In this document: positions 7,672 to 15,463 of the stretch, one piece after another
How positions within the stretch are numbered: the stretch's first letter is position 1
Layout of the letters: each line of letters starts with the position of its first letter
DNA from: Mucilaginibacter aquariorum
GTDB taxonomy: Bacteria > Bacteroidota > Bacteroidia > Sphingobacteriales > Sphingobacteriaceae
Assembly (NCBI RefSeq): GCF_024498135.1
Contig: NZ_JANHOH010000005.1
Location: forward strand, 124,001 to 188,000
DNA: 64,000 nt
Direction: 5' to 3'
The notes under the pieces: model-generated
Seen by the model: the letters and a program-made list of their open reading frames with translations, nothing else
Told to the model about the DNA's origin: nothing
The model's database searches: none
Translations under genes and position numbers: made by a program

Positions 7672-8550
7672 TTACATTTCAAACAAATGTTTTTCGGCAT
7701 GGTAAGATGAGCGTACCAGCGGGCCGCTTTCTACATACCTGAATCCTTTTTTTAATCCCCATTCTTTGTAACTGGCAAACTGATCGGGGTGGATCCAATC
7801 AATAACCGGGTGGTGGTTGCGGGTTGGCTGTAAGTACTGGCCTAAGGTTAGGATGTGTACACCGGCTTCCAGCAAATCATCCATTGCCTCTAAAACATCT
7901 TCTTCGCGTTCGCCCAGGCCAAGCATAATGCCCGATTTGGTGCGTAAGCCGGTTGCCGATGTTCTTTTTAAAGCTTCCAAACTGCGGTCGTATTTGGCTT
8001 GTATACGTACTTCGCGGGTTAAGCGGCGCACGGTTTCTAAGTTATGTGATACTACTTCGGGGCGGGTTTCCAGCACGCGGTCAAGGTTATCCCAAATACC
8101 CCTAAAGTCGGGTAGTAAAGTTTCAAGGGTTGTATCCGGGCTTTCGCGGCGGATGGCATTAATAGTTTCAGCCCAGATGATAGAACCACCATCTTTCAGG
8201 TCGTCGCGGTCAACCGAAGTAATAACGCAGTGTTTAACCTGCATTAACTTAACCGAATTGGCTACACGGTTAGGCTCATCTGTATCAACAGCTAAAGGCC
8301 TGCCGGTTGCAACAGCGCAGAAAGAACATGAACGGGTACAAATATTACCTAATATCATAAAGGTGGCTGTACCTGCTCCCCAGCACTCGCCCATGTTAGG
8401 GCAATTACCGCTTTCGCAAATAGTATGCAGTTTATGTTCATCAACCAGGCCACGTACGTGGGCATATTCCTTCCCTACCGGAAGCCTAACCCGTAACCAA
8501 TCGGGCTTACGCTGTGGTTGGTTGGCGGGTACTACAGGCAAATCTATCAT
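7672..8550 (-). CDS. lipA: lipoyl synthase
   Basis: This 292-residue radical-SAM enzyme inserts two sulfur atoms into protein-bound octanoate to make the lipoyl cofactor. The auxiliary cluster ligands are Cys45, Cys50 and Cys56 (CESGNCPNMGEC). The SAM-cluster motif is CTRSCSFC (Cys71, 75 and 78). The C-terminal RSSY motif (residues 280-283), needed in this family, is present. ATG at 8550 gives a normal-length protein. The long antisense frame on the other strand is a shadow. It is first in the operon with the sigma/anti-sigma genes. Confidence 0.97.
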   Translation of the reverse strand: MIDLPVVPANQPQRKPDWLRVRLPVGKEYAHVRGLVDEHKLHTICESGNCPNMGECWGAGTATFMILGNICTRSCSFCAVATGRPLAVDTDEPNRVANSVKLMQVKHCVITSVDRDDLKDGGSIIWAETINAIRRESPDTTLETLLPDFRGIWDNLDRVLETRPEVVSHNLETVRRLTREVRIQAKYDRSLEALKRTSATGLRTKSGIMLGLGEREEDVLEAMDDLLEAGVHILTLGQYLQPTRNHHPVIDWIHPDQFASYKEWGLKKGFRYVESGPLVRSSYHAEKHLFEM

Positions 8551-8655
8551 GCTACAAAATTAGTTAAAAATAAAGTACGTGCATCCGGCTTGTAAACGAA
8601 TATTACGCAGAAACGATAAAATCTTGGGCTAAGATTAAATGATTAATGTACGCTA

Positions 8656-8752
8656 CCGTCATTGCGAGGTACGAAGCAATCTCTTTGAGCAAATCCTTTA
8701 TGCAGGCTGTACAATTGTCCTAAAGAGATTGCTTCGTACCTCGCAATGACGC
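8656..8752. repeat. long inverted repeat, dispersed family C
   Basis: The outer arms GTCATTGCGAGGTACGAAGC and its complement (ending at 8752) enclose about 30 bases, so the unit can fold into one long hairpin. It lies in the gap between divergent or convergent genes with no coding capacity. Only one copy is in this window. The sequence resembles short intergenic repeats I associate with Bacteroidota, but I cannot check that here. Confidence 0.75.
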
Positions 8753-8762
8753 GAGGATATAA

Positions 8763-8797
8763 AACATAAAAAATCCGCAGGAAAAACCGCTGCGGAT
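8763..8797 (-). terminator. terminator of ytxJ-like gene
   Basis: ATCCGCAG pairs with CTGCGGAT around a nine-base loop. Read leftwards it runs into a T-rich tract. It lies 25 bases after the stop of the gene at 8823-9152. Confidence 0.7.
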
Positions 8798-8822
8798 CAA
8801 ATATCTAATCTTGATTCTCTTA

Positions 8823-9152
8823 TTACGCCAGTACGCTCATGGTCTCATCAACCGAAATACCGCCGTGCGATTGGTCAAGGATGCATTCGCCATCTTTTAT
8901 GAGCAATAACTGCGGCGATTCGTGATACACCAAAAAATCTTGTGCTACCTTGTTAGATAGATCGCGGTGTTTAATAAGATCTAAAAAGTAAAGAGACATA
9001 TCAGCAGGCAGGTTTTCCCAGTCCATTTCAAAGCGCCTTTTTGCCATCATGCTGATAGAGCAACGGGTGCTGTGTTTAAAAATTAAGCTATAACCCTGTT
9101 GCTGTTTAATATTATCTATCTGATCAGCCGTTTCCAACAATATCCATTCCAT
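8823..9152 (-). CDS. ytxJ: YtxJ-like monothiol bacilliredoxin-type protein
   Basis: The 109-residue thioredoxin-fold protein carries FKHSTRCSIS, with the single active cysteine at residue 31, as in the YtxJ family linked to bacillithiol redox chemistry. The rest (QDFLVYHESPQLLLIKDGE) matches the cis-Pro part of the fold. It should reduce mixed disulfides of proteins with bacillithiol in the cytoplasm. Its function is inferred from the family. It follows a small lipoprotein gene and ribH on the same strand. Confidence 0.85.
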   Translation of the reverse strand: MEWILLETADQIDNIKQQQGYSLIFKHSTRCSISMMAKRRFEMDWENLPADMSLYFLDLIKHRDLSNKVAQDFLVYHESPQLLLIKDGECILDQSHGGISVDETMSVLA

Positions 9153-9249
9153 AAAACAAAAATAATGTAATGCGCCCGTTTAAAGGTAAAAACAGTGTAA
9201 AACTGAGTTTGGTTTTGGGCTAATGGTAAAAAAATGACAAATGACTGTG

Positions 9250-9357
9250 TTAGCGGTGGTTAGGGTACGAACCGTATGCAGGGCATAATTTGTTTGAGCA
9301 TGAAGCCATGCTGCCTAATGCCAATGCTAAAATGGCGATGTATAAAATCTTCTTCAT
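9250..9357 (-). CDS. small lipoprotein, 35 residues
   Basis: This is a short frame starting ATG AAG AAG at 9355-9357 and ending TAA at 9250-9252. The product has a basic start (MKK), a hydrophobic core (ILYIAILALALG), and a lipobox MASC with the lipidated Cys at residue 20. The mature tail has only 16 residues and includes a second Cys and an aromatic or basic end (SYPNHR). It sits between ribH and ytxJ with clear gaps on each side. The signal peptide is convincing. The function is unknown. I believe similar tiny lipoproteins occur in related bacteria, which is recollection and not checked. Confidence 0.7.
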   Translation of the reverse strand: MKKILYIAILALALGSMASCSNKLCPAYGSYPNHR

Positions 9358-9387
9358 GTGTTTTTTAAACTTAGTATTTATACGGGT

Positions 9388-9885
9388 TTAACCAATTAAA
9401 GTTTCGTTCAGCTTAGCCATTTTAATGGCAGTTACTGCAGCTTCATCGCCTTTATTGCCATGTTTGCCGCCCGCCCTGTCAATAGCCTGTTGCTGGTTAT
9501 CAGTAGTTAATACACCAAATATAACAGGTTTTGAATATTTTATGGCAACATTACTTACTCCATTTGCAACTGCGGCGCAAATAAAATCAAAATGGCGGGT
9601 TTCGCCCTGTATCACACAACCCAGGGTTATAACGGCGTCAAGCTCTTTATTTTTTAGTAATAATTCCGCACCGCTGGTTAACTCGAAGCTTCCGGGTACC
9701 GGGTACGAGTGTATGTTTTCGGGCTTGGCGCCGTATTTAATAAGGCTATCATAAGCACCCTGGTAAAGGGCATTTGTTATTTCGGCGTTCCATTCGGCAA
9801 CCACTATACCAAAGCTATAATTTACAGCCGATGGTATTTCGCTGGCGGTTGAAAAATCTGACAGGTTTTTTAATTGAGTAGCCAT
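9388..9885 (-). CDS. ribH: 6,7-dimethyl-8-ribityllumazine synthase
   Basis: The 165-residue enzyme condenses 5-amino-6-ribitylamino-uracil with dihydroxybutanone phosphate, the penultimate step of riboflavin synthesis. It shows the family blocks FGIVVAEWNAEIT, PGSFELT and GETRHFDFI, with catalytic His98. The open frame extends upstream to 10002, but the ATG at 9885 begins the family-like N-terminus and avoids an odd basic extension of 39 residues. No other rib genes lie nearby. It is on the same strand as the TPR gene upstream. Confidence 0.95.
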   Translation of the reverse strand: MATQLKNLSDFSTASEIPSAVNYSFGIVVAEWNAEITNALYQGAYDSLIKYGAKPENIHSYPVPGSFELTSGAELLLKNKELDAVITLGCVIQGETRHFDFICAAVANGVSNVAIKYSKPVIFGVLTTDNQQQAIDRAGGKHGNKGDEAAVTAIKMAKLNETLIG

Positions 9886-9978
9886 TTTTATTTTAGAATT
9901 ATGATTTACGATTTTAGATTGTAAGAAACTTAGTGCCGTAAATAATTCAGGTAAAGATAGAAATCGTTTTAAATAAAT

Positions 9979-10003
9979 AATGCCTGCTGAATAAGCAGGC
10001 ATT
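9979..10003 (-). terminator. hairpin after the TPR gene
   Basis: AATGCCTGCT pairs perfectly with AGCAGGCATT around five bases. On the minus strand it follows the TPR gene stop and is followed by ATTTATTTA, a modest T tract. Confidence 0.55.
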
Positions 10004-10028
10004 ACAATGTTTTATAAAGCTAATATTA

Positions 10029-10703
10029 CTATTTAGCCTCTGCGCGGGCTATGTATTCGTCAATGTTTTGTGCTTCTGCGCTTTCAGGGTAATCAGTTTT
10101 GATCTTTTTGTAAGTATCAGCTGCAGATTTGTTGTCTTTTTTTGCTTCGTAAACCAAACCCAATTTTTTTAAGTAAAATGGAGAAAGGAATTTGTTGCTG
10201 GCTTTATCAACCGCTTTTTTGAAATAGGTTTCAGCTTTGTCGTAATCTTTCAATTCAACATAAGCATCGCCGGTGCTACCTAAAGCTTCGGCAGCAACCA
10301 TATTGTCATCACCACGATAGTTTGTTAAGTTATCAATTGCCTGGCGGTATTCGCCTTTATTTAAATAAGCAGTACCTAAATAAAAGTAAGCAAGGTTAGC
10401 AACTTTGGTATTACTGTAATCTGTAATTATTTTTTTGAAACCAGGGTAACCTGCATCGCCGTTAATGGCTTTGTCCCAGTCTTTTTTAGCCCAAAAATCT
10501 TGTGCCACGTGCATTTGGTTTGCCGCGGTAACTTCCCTTGGTGCAAGGTAAAGTTTAAGGTACGCTACGTAAATAACTATCATTACAACAATAGCTGCTG
10601 CAATAAATAATAAGCTTTTTTGGTTCTCCTGAACAAAACTACCGCTCTTTACAACATTGTTTTTATCTGCTGTAGTTTTGGTATTCACCTCGGTTGCTGA
10701 CAT
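10029..10703 (-). CDS. membrane-anchored TPR protein
   Basis: The 224-residue protein has a polar N-terminus, one membrane helix at about residues 29-50, and then tetratricopeptide repeats (LAYFYLGTAYLNKGEYRQAIDNL, ALGSTGDAYVELKDYDKAETYFKKAV, KLGLVYEAKKDNKSAADTYKKI). The architecture resembles YfgM-type ancillary proteins of the cell envelope, with the TPR facing the periplasm. The partner is not known. It precedes ribH with a hairpin between, so it is probably a separate transcript. Confidence 0.8.
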   Translation of the reverse strand: MSATEVNTKTTADKNNVVKSGSFVQENQKSLLFIAAAIVVMIVIYVAYLKLYLAPREVTAANQMHVAQDFWAKKDWDKAINGDAGYPGFKKIITDYSNTKVANLAYFYLGTAYLNKGEYRQAIDNLTNYRGDDNMVAAEALGSTGDAYVELKDYDKAETYFKKAVDKASNKFLSPFYLKKLGLVYEAKKDNKSAADTYKKIKTDYPESAEAQNIDEYIARAEAK

Positions 10704-10870
10704 CTGTATTTAAAAATTAAGTTTGCAAAAATACGGTTTTCAATCCTTTTAACAAATTTAAATTTCGTATAGTTAATTGCTTGTTTATGTTGATTGTAAG
10801 CATGGTTGGGTCGAGGTGTGTTTAGTTGGTAAATATTGTAATAATGAGGGTTTGAAGAGAATGGATTATG

Positions 10871-10951
10871 GCGTTGCCTGCGGCCCGGGTTTTCCGCTCA
10901 TACTGCACAGGCCTTAGCCACAAGGCCGGTATCCGCTGCACCCCCTAACGC
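10871..10951. repeat. dispersed repeat family A, copy 2
   Basis: This 81-base unit (GCGTTGCCTGCGGCCC to CCCCTAACGC) matches copy 1 at 459-537, with the same interior order of TTTCCGCTCATACTGCACAG, then GGCCGGTATCCGCT. It lies upstream of recF. Confidence 0.75.
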
Positions 10952-10963
10952 AAATTAACCTTT

Positions 10964-10995
10964 CTACGTAGAGACGCGATACTTCGCGTCTCCCC
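10964..10995. repeat. short hairpin repeat, GAGACGCGA/TCGCGTCTC
   Basis: GAGACGCGA (10971-10979) and TCGCGTCTC (10984-10992) form a perfect nine-base stem with a TACT loop. No T tract follows, so it is not a classical terminator. It adjoins repeat A2 in the recF upstream gap. Confidence 0.6.
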
Positions 10996-11075
10996 ACAGA
11001 CCGTGAACTGTGAACAAATAAACCAATGAACAAATAAACTAAACCGTTAAAAACACTAAATTTGTCCTCCGCATT

Positions 11076-12176
11076 ATGTATCTGCAGCAACTCTCATTTC
11101 TCAATTTTAAAAACTACGCTGAAGCCGAAATTTCGCTTTCAGAGGGTGTGAATGCCTTTGTTGGTAACAACGGGGCAGGCAAAACCAACCTGCTGGATGC
11201 AGTGCATTACCTGTCGCTTTGTAAAAGTTATTTTAACCCCATTGATAGTCAGCAAATAAAGCAAGGCGCCGATTTTTTCATGATAAATGGGGTGTTCGAA
11301 AAAAACGGTAATAAGGAAGTGGTTGCCTGCGGGGTTAAGCGGAATCAGAAGAAACAATTTAAGCGAAATAAAAAAGATTATCAGCGCCTGGCAGATCATA
11401 TTGGATTGCTGCCGCTGGTAATGATATCGCCTTATGATATCAGCATTATTATAGAAGGCAGCGAAGAGCGACGCAAATTTATTGATAACGTAATTTCGCA
11501 AACCGACCATAATTACCTTGACGAACTGATTGCTTATAATAAGGTATTAACAAACCGTAACGCGCTGTTAAGGCAAATTGCAGATACCGGTAGATATGAC
11601 CCGGAGTTATTGGCTGTTTTCGACGAACAATTGATAGCATCGGGCACGCGAATATTCCAAAAGCGCCGTAACTTTATGGAGATATTTACGGGGATATTTA
11701 ATAAGCATTACCAGTTTATTAGCGAAGATGCCGAGCAGGTAGAACTGATATACGAATCGCAATTATTGCAGGATGAATTTGCCGGCCTGCTAAAGAAAAG
11801 CATGGAACGCGATAGAGTGCTGGAGCGTACCACAACCGGCATCCATAAAGATGACCTGCAGTTTAATATCCATGGCATGCCCATGAAAAAGTTTGGATCG
11901 CAGGGACAGCAAAAGTCTTTTTTGATAGCGCTGAAGCTGGCGCAGTATACTTTTCTTACGCAAAAGAACGGTTTTAAGCCTTTGCTGTTGCTCGATGATA
12001 TTTTTGATAAGCTGGATGATAACCGTGTTACCAAATTAATGCAAATGGTATCCAATAATGATTTTGGCCAGGTGTTTATTACAGATACCAGTATGAGCAG
12101 GGTTGAGGGGGTATTTGAGAAGATAAATGTTGGGGTGAAATTATTTAAAGTAACGGAGGGCAATATAGATGCGTAA
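11076..12176 (+). CDS. recF: DNA replication and repair protein RecF
   Basis: The 366-residue SMC-like ATPase acts with RecO and RecR in recombinational repair at gaps. Walker A GNNGAGKT is at residues 30-37, the signature region is FGSQGQQKSFLIALKLAQ, and Walker B is PLLLLDDIFDKLDD. Length and motifs are normal. A -7 box TAAATTTG (11057-11064) lies 11 bases before the ATG. It overlaps the next gene by eight bases, so the two are co-transcribed. Confidence 0.95.
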   Translation: MYLQQLSFLNFKNYAEAEISLSEGVNAFVGNNGAGKTNLLDAVHYLSLCKSYFNPIDSQQIKQGADFFMINGVFEKNGNKEVVACGVKRNQKKQFKRNKKDYQRLADHIGLLPLVMISPYDISIIIEGSEERRKFIDNVISQTDHNYLDELIAYNKVLTNRNALLRQIADTGRYDPELLAVFDEQLIASGTRIFQKRRNFMEIFTGIFNKHYQFISEDAEQVELIYESQLLQDEFAGLLKKSMERDRVLERTTTGIHKDDLQFNIHGMPMKKFGSQGQQKSFLIALKLAQYTFLTQKNGFKPLLLLDDIFDKLDDNRVTKLMQMVSNNDFGQVFITDTSMSRVEGVFEKINVGVKLFKVTEGNIDA

Positions 12177-12459
12177 AGCCAACGATAAATCGCTGAAAGA
12201 AGCTATTGAGCAAATGCTTAATGTGTACAAAATAAAACGCCGTTACGATGAAACCGCTATTGTATCTGCCTGGCCGGATCTGGTGGGCAAATCGGTAGCA
12301 AACCGTACTAAAGAGTTATTTATAAAAGATAAGAAGTTATTTCTGCGGATAGAATCGTCGGTAATAAAAAACGAACTGGTTATGATGCGCCAGCAAATAA
12401 TCAAAAAAATAAATGACGATGCTAAAACGGAGTTGGTGGCAGATATCGTATTTCTGTAA
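12169..12459 (+). CDS. DUF721 (DciA-like) protein
   Basis: The 96-residue protein has the DUF721 pattern VSAWPDLVGKSVANRTKELFIKDKKLFLRIESSVIKNEL. DUF721 proteins include DciA, which helps load the replicative helicase in bacteria without DnaC. Its overlap with recF and the SD-like GGAGGG at 12156-12160 fit coupled expression of replication and repair proteins. The helicase-loading role is inferred from the family; this short form is typical of Bacteroidota. Confidence 0.85.
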   Translation: MRKANDKSLKEAIEQMLNVYKIKRRYDETAIVSAWPDLVGKSVANRTKELFIKDKKLFLRIESSVIKNELVMMRQQIIKKINDDAKTELVADIVFL

Positions 12460-12461
12460 TA

Positions 12462-12662
12462 CTATCTTCCGCGAGACAGGCGTATCCGATGGCTAACCTT
12501 ACGGAAGCTATCGTCCATTATATGTGAGAAGGCAAGCAAGAAAATACCGGGGAATATAAACACGAATTGTGCCTCGGGATGGCTCCTGAAAACATCCATT
12601 GAAGTAACAATAATAGCTACGATAACTATAGAATAGATAAGGTATTTTAATAATGACTTCAT
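12462..12662 (-). CDS. small membrane protein, unknown
   Basis: The 66-residue protein has two hydrophobic segments (about residues 6-22 and 33-50) joined by a short loop and ends in a basic tail (SHRIRLSRGR). No family is recognised. It is convergent with the DUF721 gene with two bases between stops, so it is unlikely to be a shadow of another frame. The function is unknown. Confidence 0.6.
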   Translation of the reverse strand: MKSLLKYLIYSIVIVAIIVTSMDVFRSHPEAQFVFIFPGIFLLAFSHIMDDSFRKVSHRIRLSRGR

Positions 12663-12744
12663 TGTAATTCGTTTATTATTAGATGTTAAATCACCTCGGT
12701 GAGTAAAGATACATAGTTATATTTACAAAGCAAGGGAAAACTAA

Positions 12745-12782
12745 AAAAGGCGACTGAAAATGATGTTTTACAGTCGCCTTTT
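12745..12782 (-). terminator. terminator of ndk
   Basis: AAAAGGCGACTG pairs perfectly with CAGTCGCCTTTT around 14 bases, with a T tract in the leftward direction. It lies 18 bases after the ndk stop. Confidence 0.85.
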
Positions 12783-12799
12783 AATTGAAAGTTAATCCT

Positions 12800-13219
12800 T
12801 TAAAATCTCTCGAAAGCCGAGAAAAAGAAGTTGCCTTCAATGGCAGCGTTCTCGTCAGAATCTGAACCGTGTACCGCGTTTGCATCAATTGATTTTGCAA
12901 ATAAGTTACGGATAGTTCCTTTATCAGCTTTAGCCGGGTCTGTAGCGCCAATTAGCTTACGAAAATCTTCGATAGCGTTATCTTTTTCTAATATAGCCGC
13001 TACGATAGGGCCTGATGACATAAAGCCAACAAGGTCTTTAAAGAAACCGCGCTCTGCGTGTACCGCGTAAAATTCGCCGGCTTTTTCCGGGCTTAATGAT
13101 GTGTATTTAAGTGCTATTATTTTAAAACCAGCTTTAGTTATCTGGTCTAAAATAGCACCAATGTGGCCGTTAGCAACTGCATCGGGCTTTATCATTGTAA
13201 AAGTTCTGTTATTTGCCAT
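12800..13219 (-). CDS. ndk: nucleoside diphosphate kinase
   Basis: The 139-residue enzyme transfers phosphate between nucleoside tri- and diphosphates. MANNRTFTMIKPDAV at the start and the active-site loop NAVHGSDS, with the phosphorylated His at residue 117, identify it. Length is normal. A TACTTTTG -7 box reading leftwards (13253-13260) lies about 33 bases upstream. It is divergent from nrnA. Confidence 0.96.
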   Translation of the reverse strand: MANNRTFTMIKPDAVANGHIGAILDQITKAGFKIIALKYTSLSPEKAGEFYAVHAERGFFKDLVGFMSSGPIVAAILEKDNAIEDFRKLIGATDPAKADKGTIRNLFAKSIDANAVHGSDSDENAAIEGNFFFSAFERF

Positions 13220-13349
13220 TATAGTATTATGCTTTATAAATCAAAGAGGCGCAAAAGTAGCGTTTTATAACTGAATCTTAAAGTATTTGCTATAAATATG
13301 CTATACGTATTTAATTAATTTACTTAGCTTTGCAACTCTTTTAAAATTG

Positions 13350-14360
13350 ATGTTGGATTTAGCTTCGCTTACTGAACTTTTAGATCAGCCCCGTAAAATA
13401 GTAATTACTACCCATCACAAGCCAGATGGTGATGCTATGGGCTCGTCTTTAGGGCTATATAACTATCTTATACAGCAAGGCCACCATGCGAAAGTAATTA
13501 CCCCAACAGATTATCCTGATTTTTTAAACTGGATGCCGGGTAACGGAGAGGTGATCATCTACACAGAAAATACCGAACTATCTGCAACACTTATTGCCGA
13601 TGCAGAAATTATTTTTTGTACCGATTTTAACAGCCTTAGCCGTATAAACGAGATGGGTGTGCTGGTTGGCAAAAGTGCTGCCTACAAAGTGATGATAGAC
13701 CATCATCTGGAGCCCGAAGATTTTGACGATTACCGCCATTGGGATATCAACGCATGCGCTGCCGCACAGTTGGTATATACCTTTATTGTAGATCAACTGA
13801 AGCATAAAGAATTGATCAATAAAGATGTGGCTACCTGCTTATATACAGGTATCATGACCGATTCTGCATCGTTCCGTTTGCCAAATACAACATCAACAGT
13901 ACACCGCATAGTAGCCGAGCTGATTGATGCCGGCGCAAATAACGCCCGCATCCACGATCTGGTTTACAACAGCGCATCAGAAAACCGTTTACGCTTCTTA
14001 GGGCATTGCCTGGCCAATTGCCTGGAAATACTGCCCGAATACAATACCGCCATAATATCCGTTAATAAAACTGATATAGCCCGGTTTAATGTAAATACCG
14101 GCGATACCGAAGGCATTGTGAACTATGCTTTATCAATTGCTACGGTACGTTTGGCAGCTTTTATAGTTCAACGTAATGATAAGGTTAAACTATCTTTGCG
14201 CTCTAAAGGGGAGTTTCCGGCTAACGAAATATGTAAAAAGTATTTCAATGGTGGTGGTCACCGTAATGCGGCAGGCGGCCAGTCAGATGAACCGCTTGAA
14301 GCAACTATCAATAAATTTAAATCAATATTACCAGAGTATAAAACACTATTAATACAATAA
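13350..14360 (+). CDS. nrnA: DHH-family bifunctional oligoribonuclease / pAp phosphatase
   Basis: The 336-residue protein has DHH motif I as HHKPDGDAMGSS, motif DFNSLSRI, and MIDHH (the family name motif), followed by a DHHA1 domain ending GGGHRNAAGG. NrnA degrades nanoRNA and dephosphorylates 3'-phosphoadenosine 5'-phosphate. The frame extends one codon upstream as TTG, but ATG 13350 is the natural start. TAGCTTTG at 13325-13332 is a good -7 box. Confidence 0.92.
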   Translation: MLDLASLTELLDQPRKIVITTHHKPDGDAMGSSLGLYNYLIQQGHHAKVITPTDYPDFLNWMPGNGEVIIYTENTELSATLIADAEIIFCTDFNSLSRINEMGVLVGKSAAYKVMIDHHLEPEDFDDYRHWDINACAAAQLVYTFIVDQLKHKELINKDVATCLYTGIMTDSASFRLPNTTSTVHRIVAELIDAGANNARIHDLVYNSASENRLRFLGHCLANCLEILPEYNTAIISVNKTDIARFNVNTGDTEGIVNYALSIATVRLAAFIVQRNDKVKLSLRSKGEFPANEICKKYFNGGGHRNAAGGQSDEPLEATINKFKSILPEYKTLLIQ

Positions 14361-14386
14361 AACTACAGTAAGAACTAAAACGAAAG

Positions 14387-15349
14387 ATGAGAAAAAACTT
14401 AATGATCATAGCAGTTGCAGCATTAGGGCTTGCAAGTTGCAAAGGTGGATTTAAACAAGCCGAGGGCGGTTTGTTATACAACATCCGCACGGATAAAGCA
14501 GGAGCGACCATTAAAGCAGGCGACTTTGTTAGCCTTAACCTGATATTAAAAACTGAAGGCGACTCTGTATTGGGAAGCACTTATGAACTGGGCCGCCCGG
14601 TTCCGCAAATAATAGAGAAATCGCCACGTAAAGGTGATATCTCATCAGCGTTTTTATTGCTAAGCGAAGGTGATAGCGCTACTATCAAGTTAAATATCGA
14701 TTCGATGTTTAAAAAAGGCCAGCCTAAGCCACCGGGCATTAAAGGTAAATACCTTATTTATGAAGTTAAAATTGAAAAAGTAATTCCAAGAGGCAACACT
14801 ACCGAGCCGGTTTTCCAGGCACACGTTACCGATTACTTTAAAGCACAGGCAGATCTTATTAAAAAACAAGAGCCGGCTAAGATCAAGAAATATGTTGACG
14901 AGAAAAAACTTACTACTACTACCACTGCATCTGGTTTGCAATACCAAATTACAAAACCGGGTTCGGGAGCTAATTTGGTTAACGGCGATACAGCTGTAGT
15001 AAATTACACCGGTAGGTTATTAAGCGGTAAATTGTTTGATACCAGCGTAAAAGAAGAAGCGATGAAAGAGAAAAAACCTCTTGACCCACGCCGTAAATAT
15101 GAGCCTATTAAGGTTGCTGTTGGTGCAGGTGGTGTAATTAAAGGTTGGGACGAAGGCTTGTTGCTTTTAAATAAAGGCGCTAAAGCAACCTTTGTAATAC
15201 CATCAGAACTTGGATGGGGTGAGCAAGGTGCTCCACCAATGATCGGCGCTTTTTCACCGGTTACTTTTGATGTTGAAGTAGTAAATATTATTAAAGCAAA
15301 CCCTAACGCGCCAAAACCGGTACAACCGACAATGCCGCAAGTTAGATAG
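14387..15349 (+). CDS. FKBP-type peptidyl-prolyl isomerase, lipoprotein
   Basis: The 320-residue protein has a signal peptide with lipobox LASC (Cys18). Residues from about 185 to 300 form an FKBP domain: GDTAVVNYTGRLLSGKLFDTS, GWDEGLLLLNKGAKATFVIPSELGWG, and FDVEVV. The first half has a diverged FKBP-like module (GDFVSLNLILKTEGDSVL), so it may be a two-domain chaperone. It probably folds proteins in the periplasm. The next gene is a paralogue with the same layout. Confidence 0.88.
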   Translation: MRKNLMIIAVAALGLASCKGGFKQAEGGLLYNIRTDKAGATIKAGDFVSLNLILKTEGDSVLGSTYELGRPVPQIIEKSPRKGDISSAFLLLSEGDSATIKLNIDSMFKKGQPKPPGIKGKYLIYEVKIEKVIPRGNTTEPVFQAHVTDYFKAQADLIKKQEPAKIKKYVDEKKLTTTTTASGLQYQITKPGSGANLVNGDTAVVNYTGRLLSGKLFDTSVKEEAMKEKKPLDPRRKYEPIKVAVGAGGVIKGWDEGLLLLNKGAKATFVIPSELGWGEQGAPPMIGAFSPVTFDVEVVNIIKANPNAPKPVQPTMPQVR

Positions 15350-15368
15350 TTTAAATTAACCTTATACA

Positions 15369-15399
15369 GCCTTCCGGAGTTTACCCGGAAGGCTTTTTT
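15369..15399 (+). terminator. terminator after first FKBP gene
   Basis: GCCTTCCGG pairs with CCGGAAGGC around seven bases and is followed by TTTTTT. Confidence 0.85.
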
Positions 15400-15463
15400 A
15401 TTAAACTGAAACTATCATGAAATACAGCTTATGATAGCTTCATCTCCATTAAAAATTATCCTG

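Noticed and set aside
7817..8563. 248-codon frame opposite lipA
   Set aside because: It is a shadow of lipA with Ser/Arg-rich composition, no domain and no promoter; lipA has all catalytic motifs.
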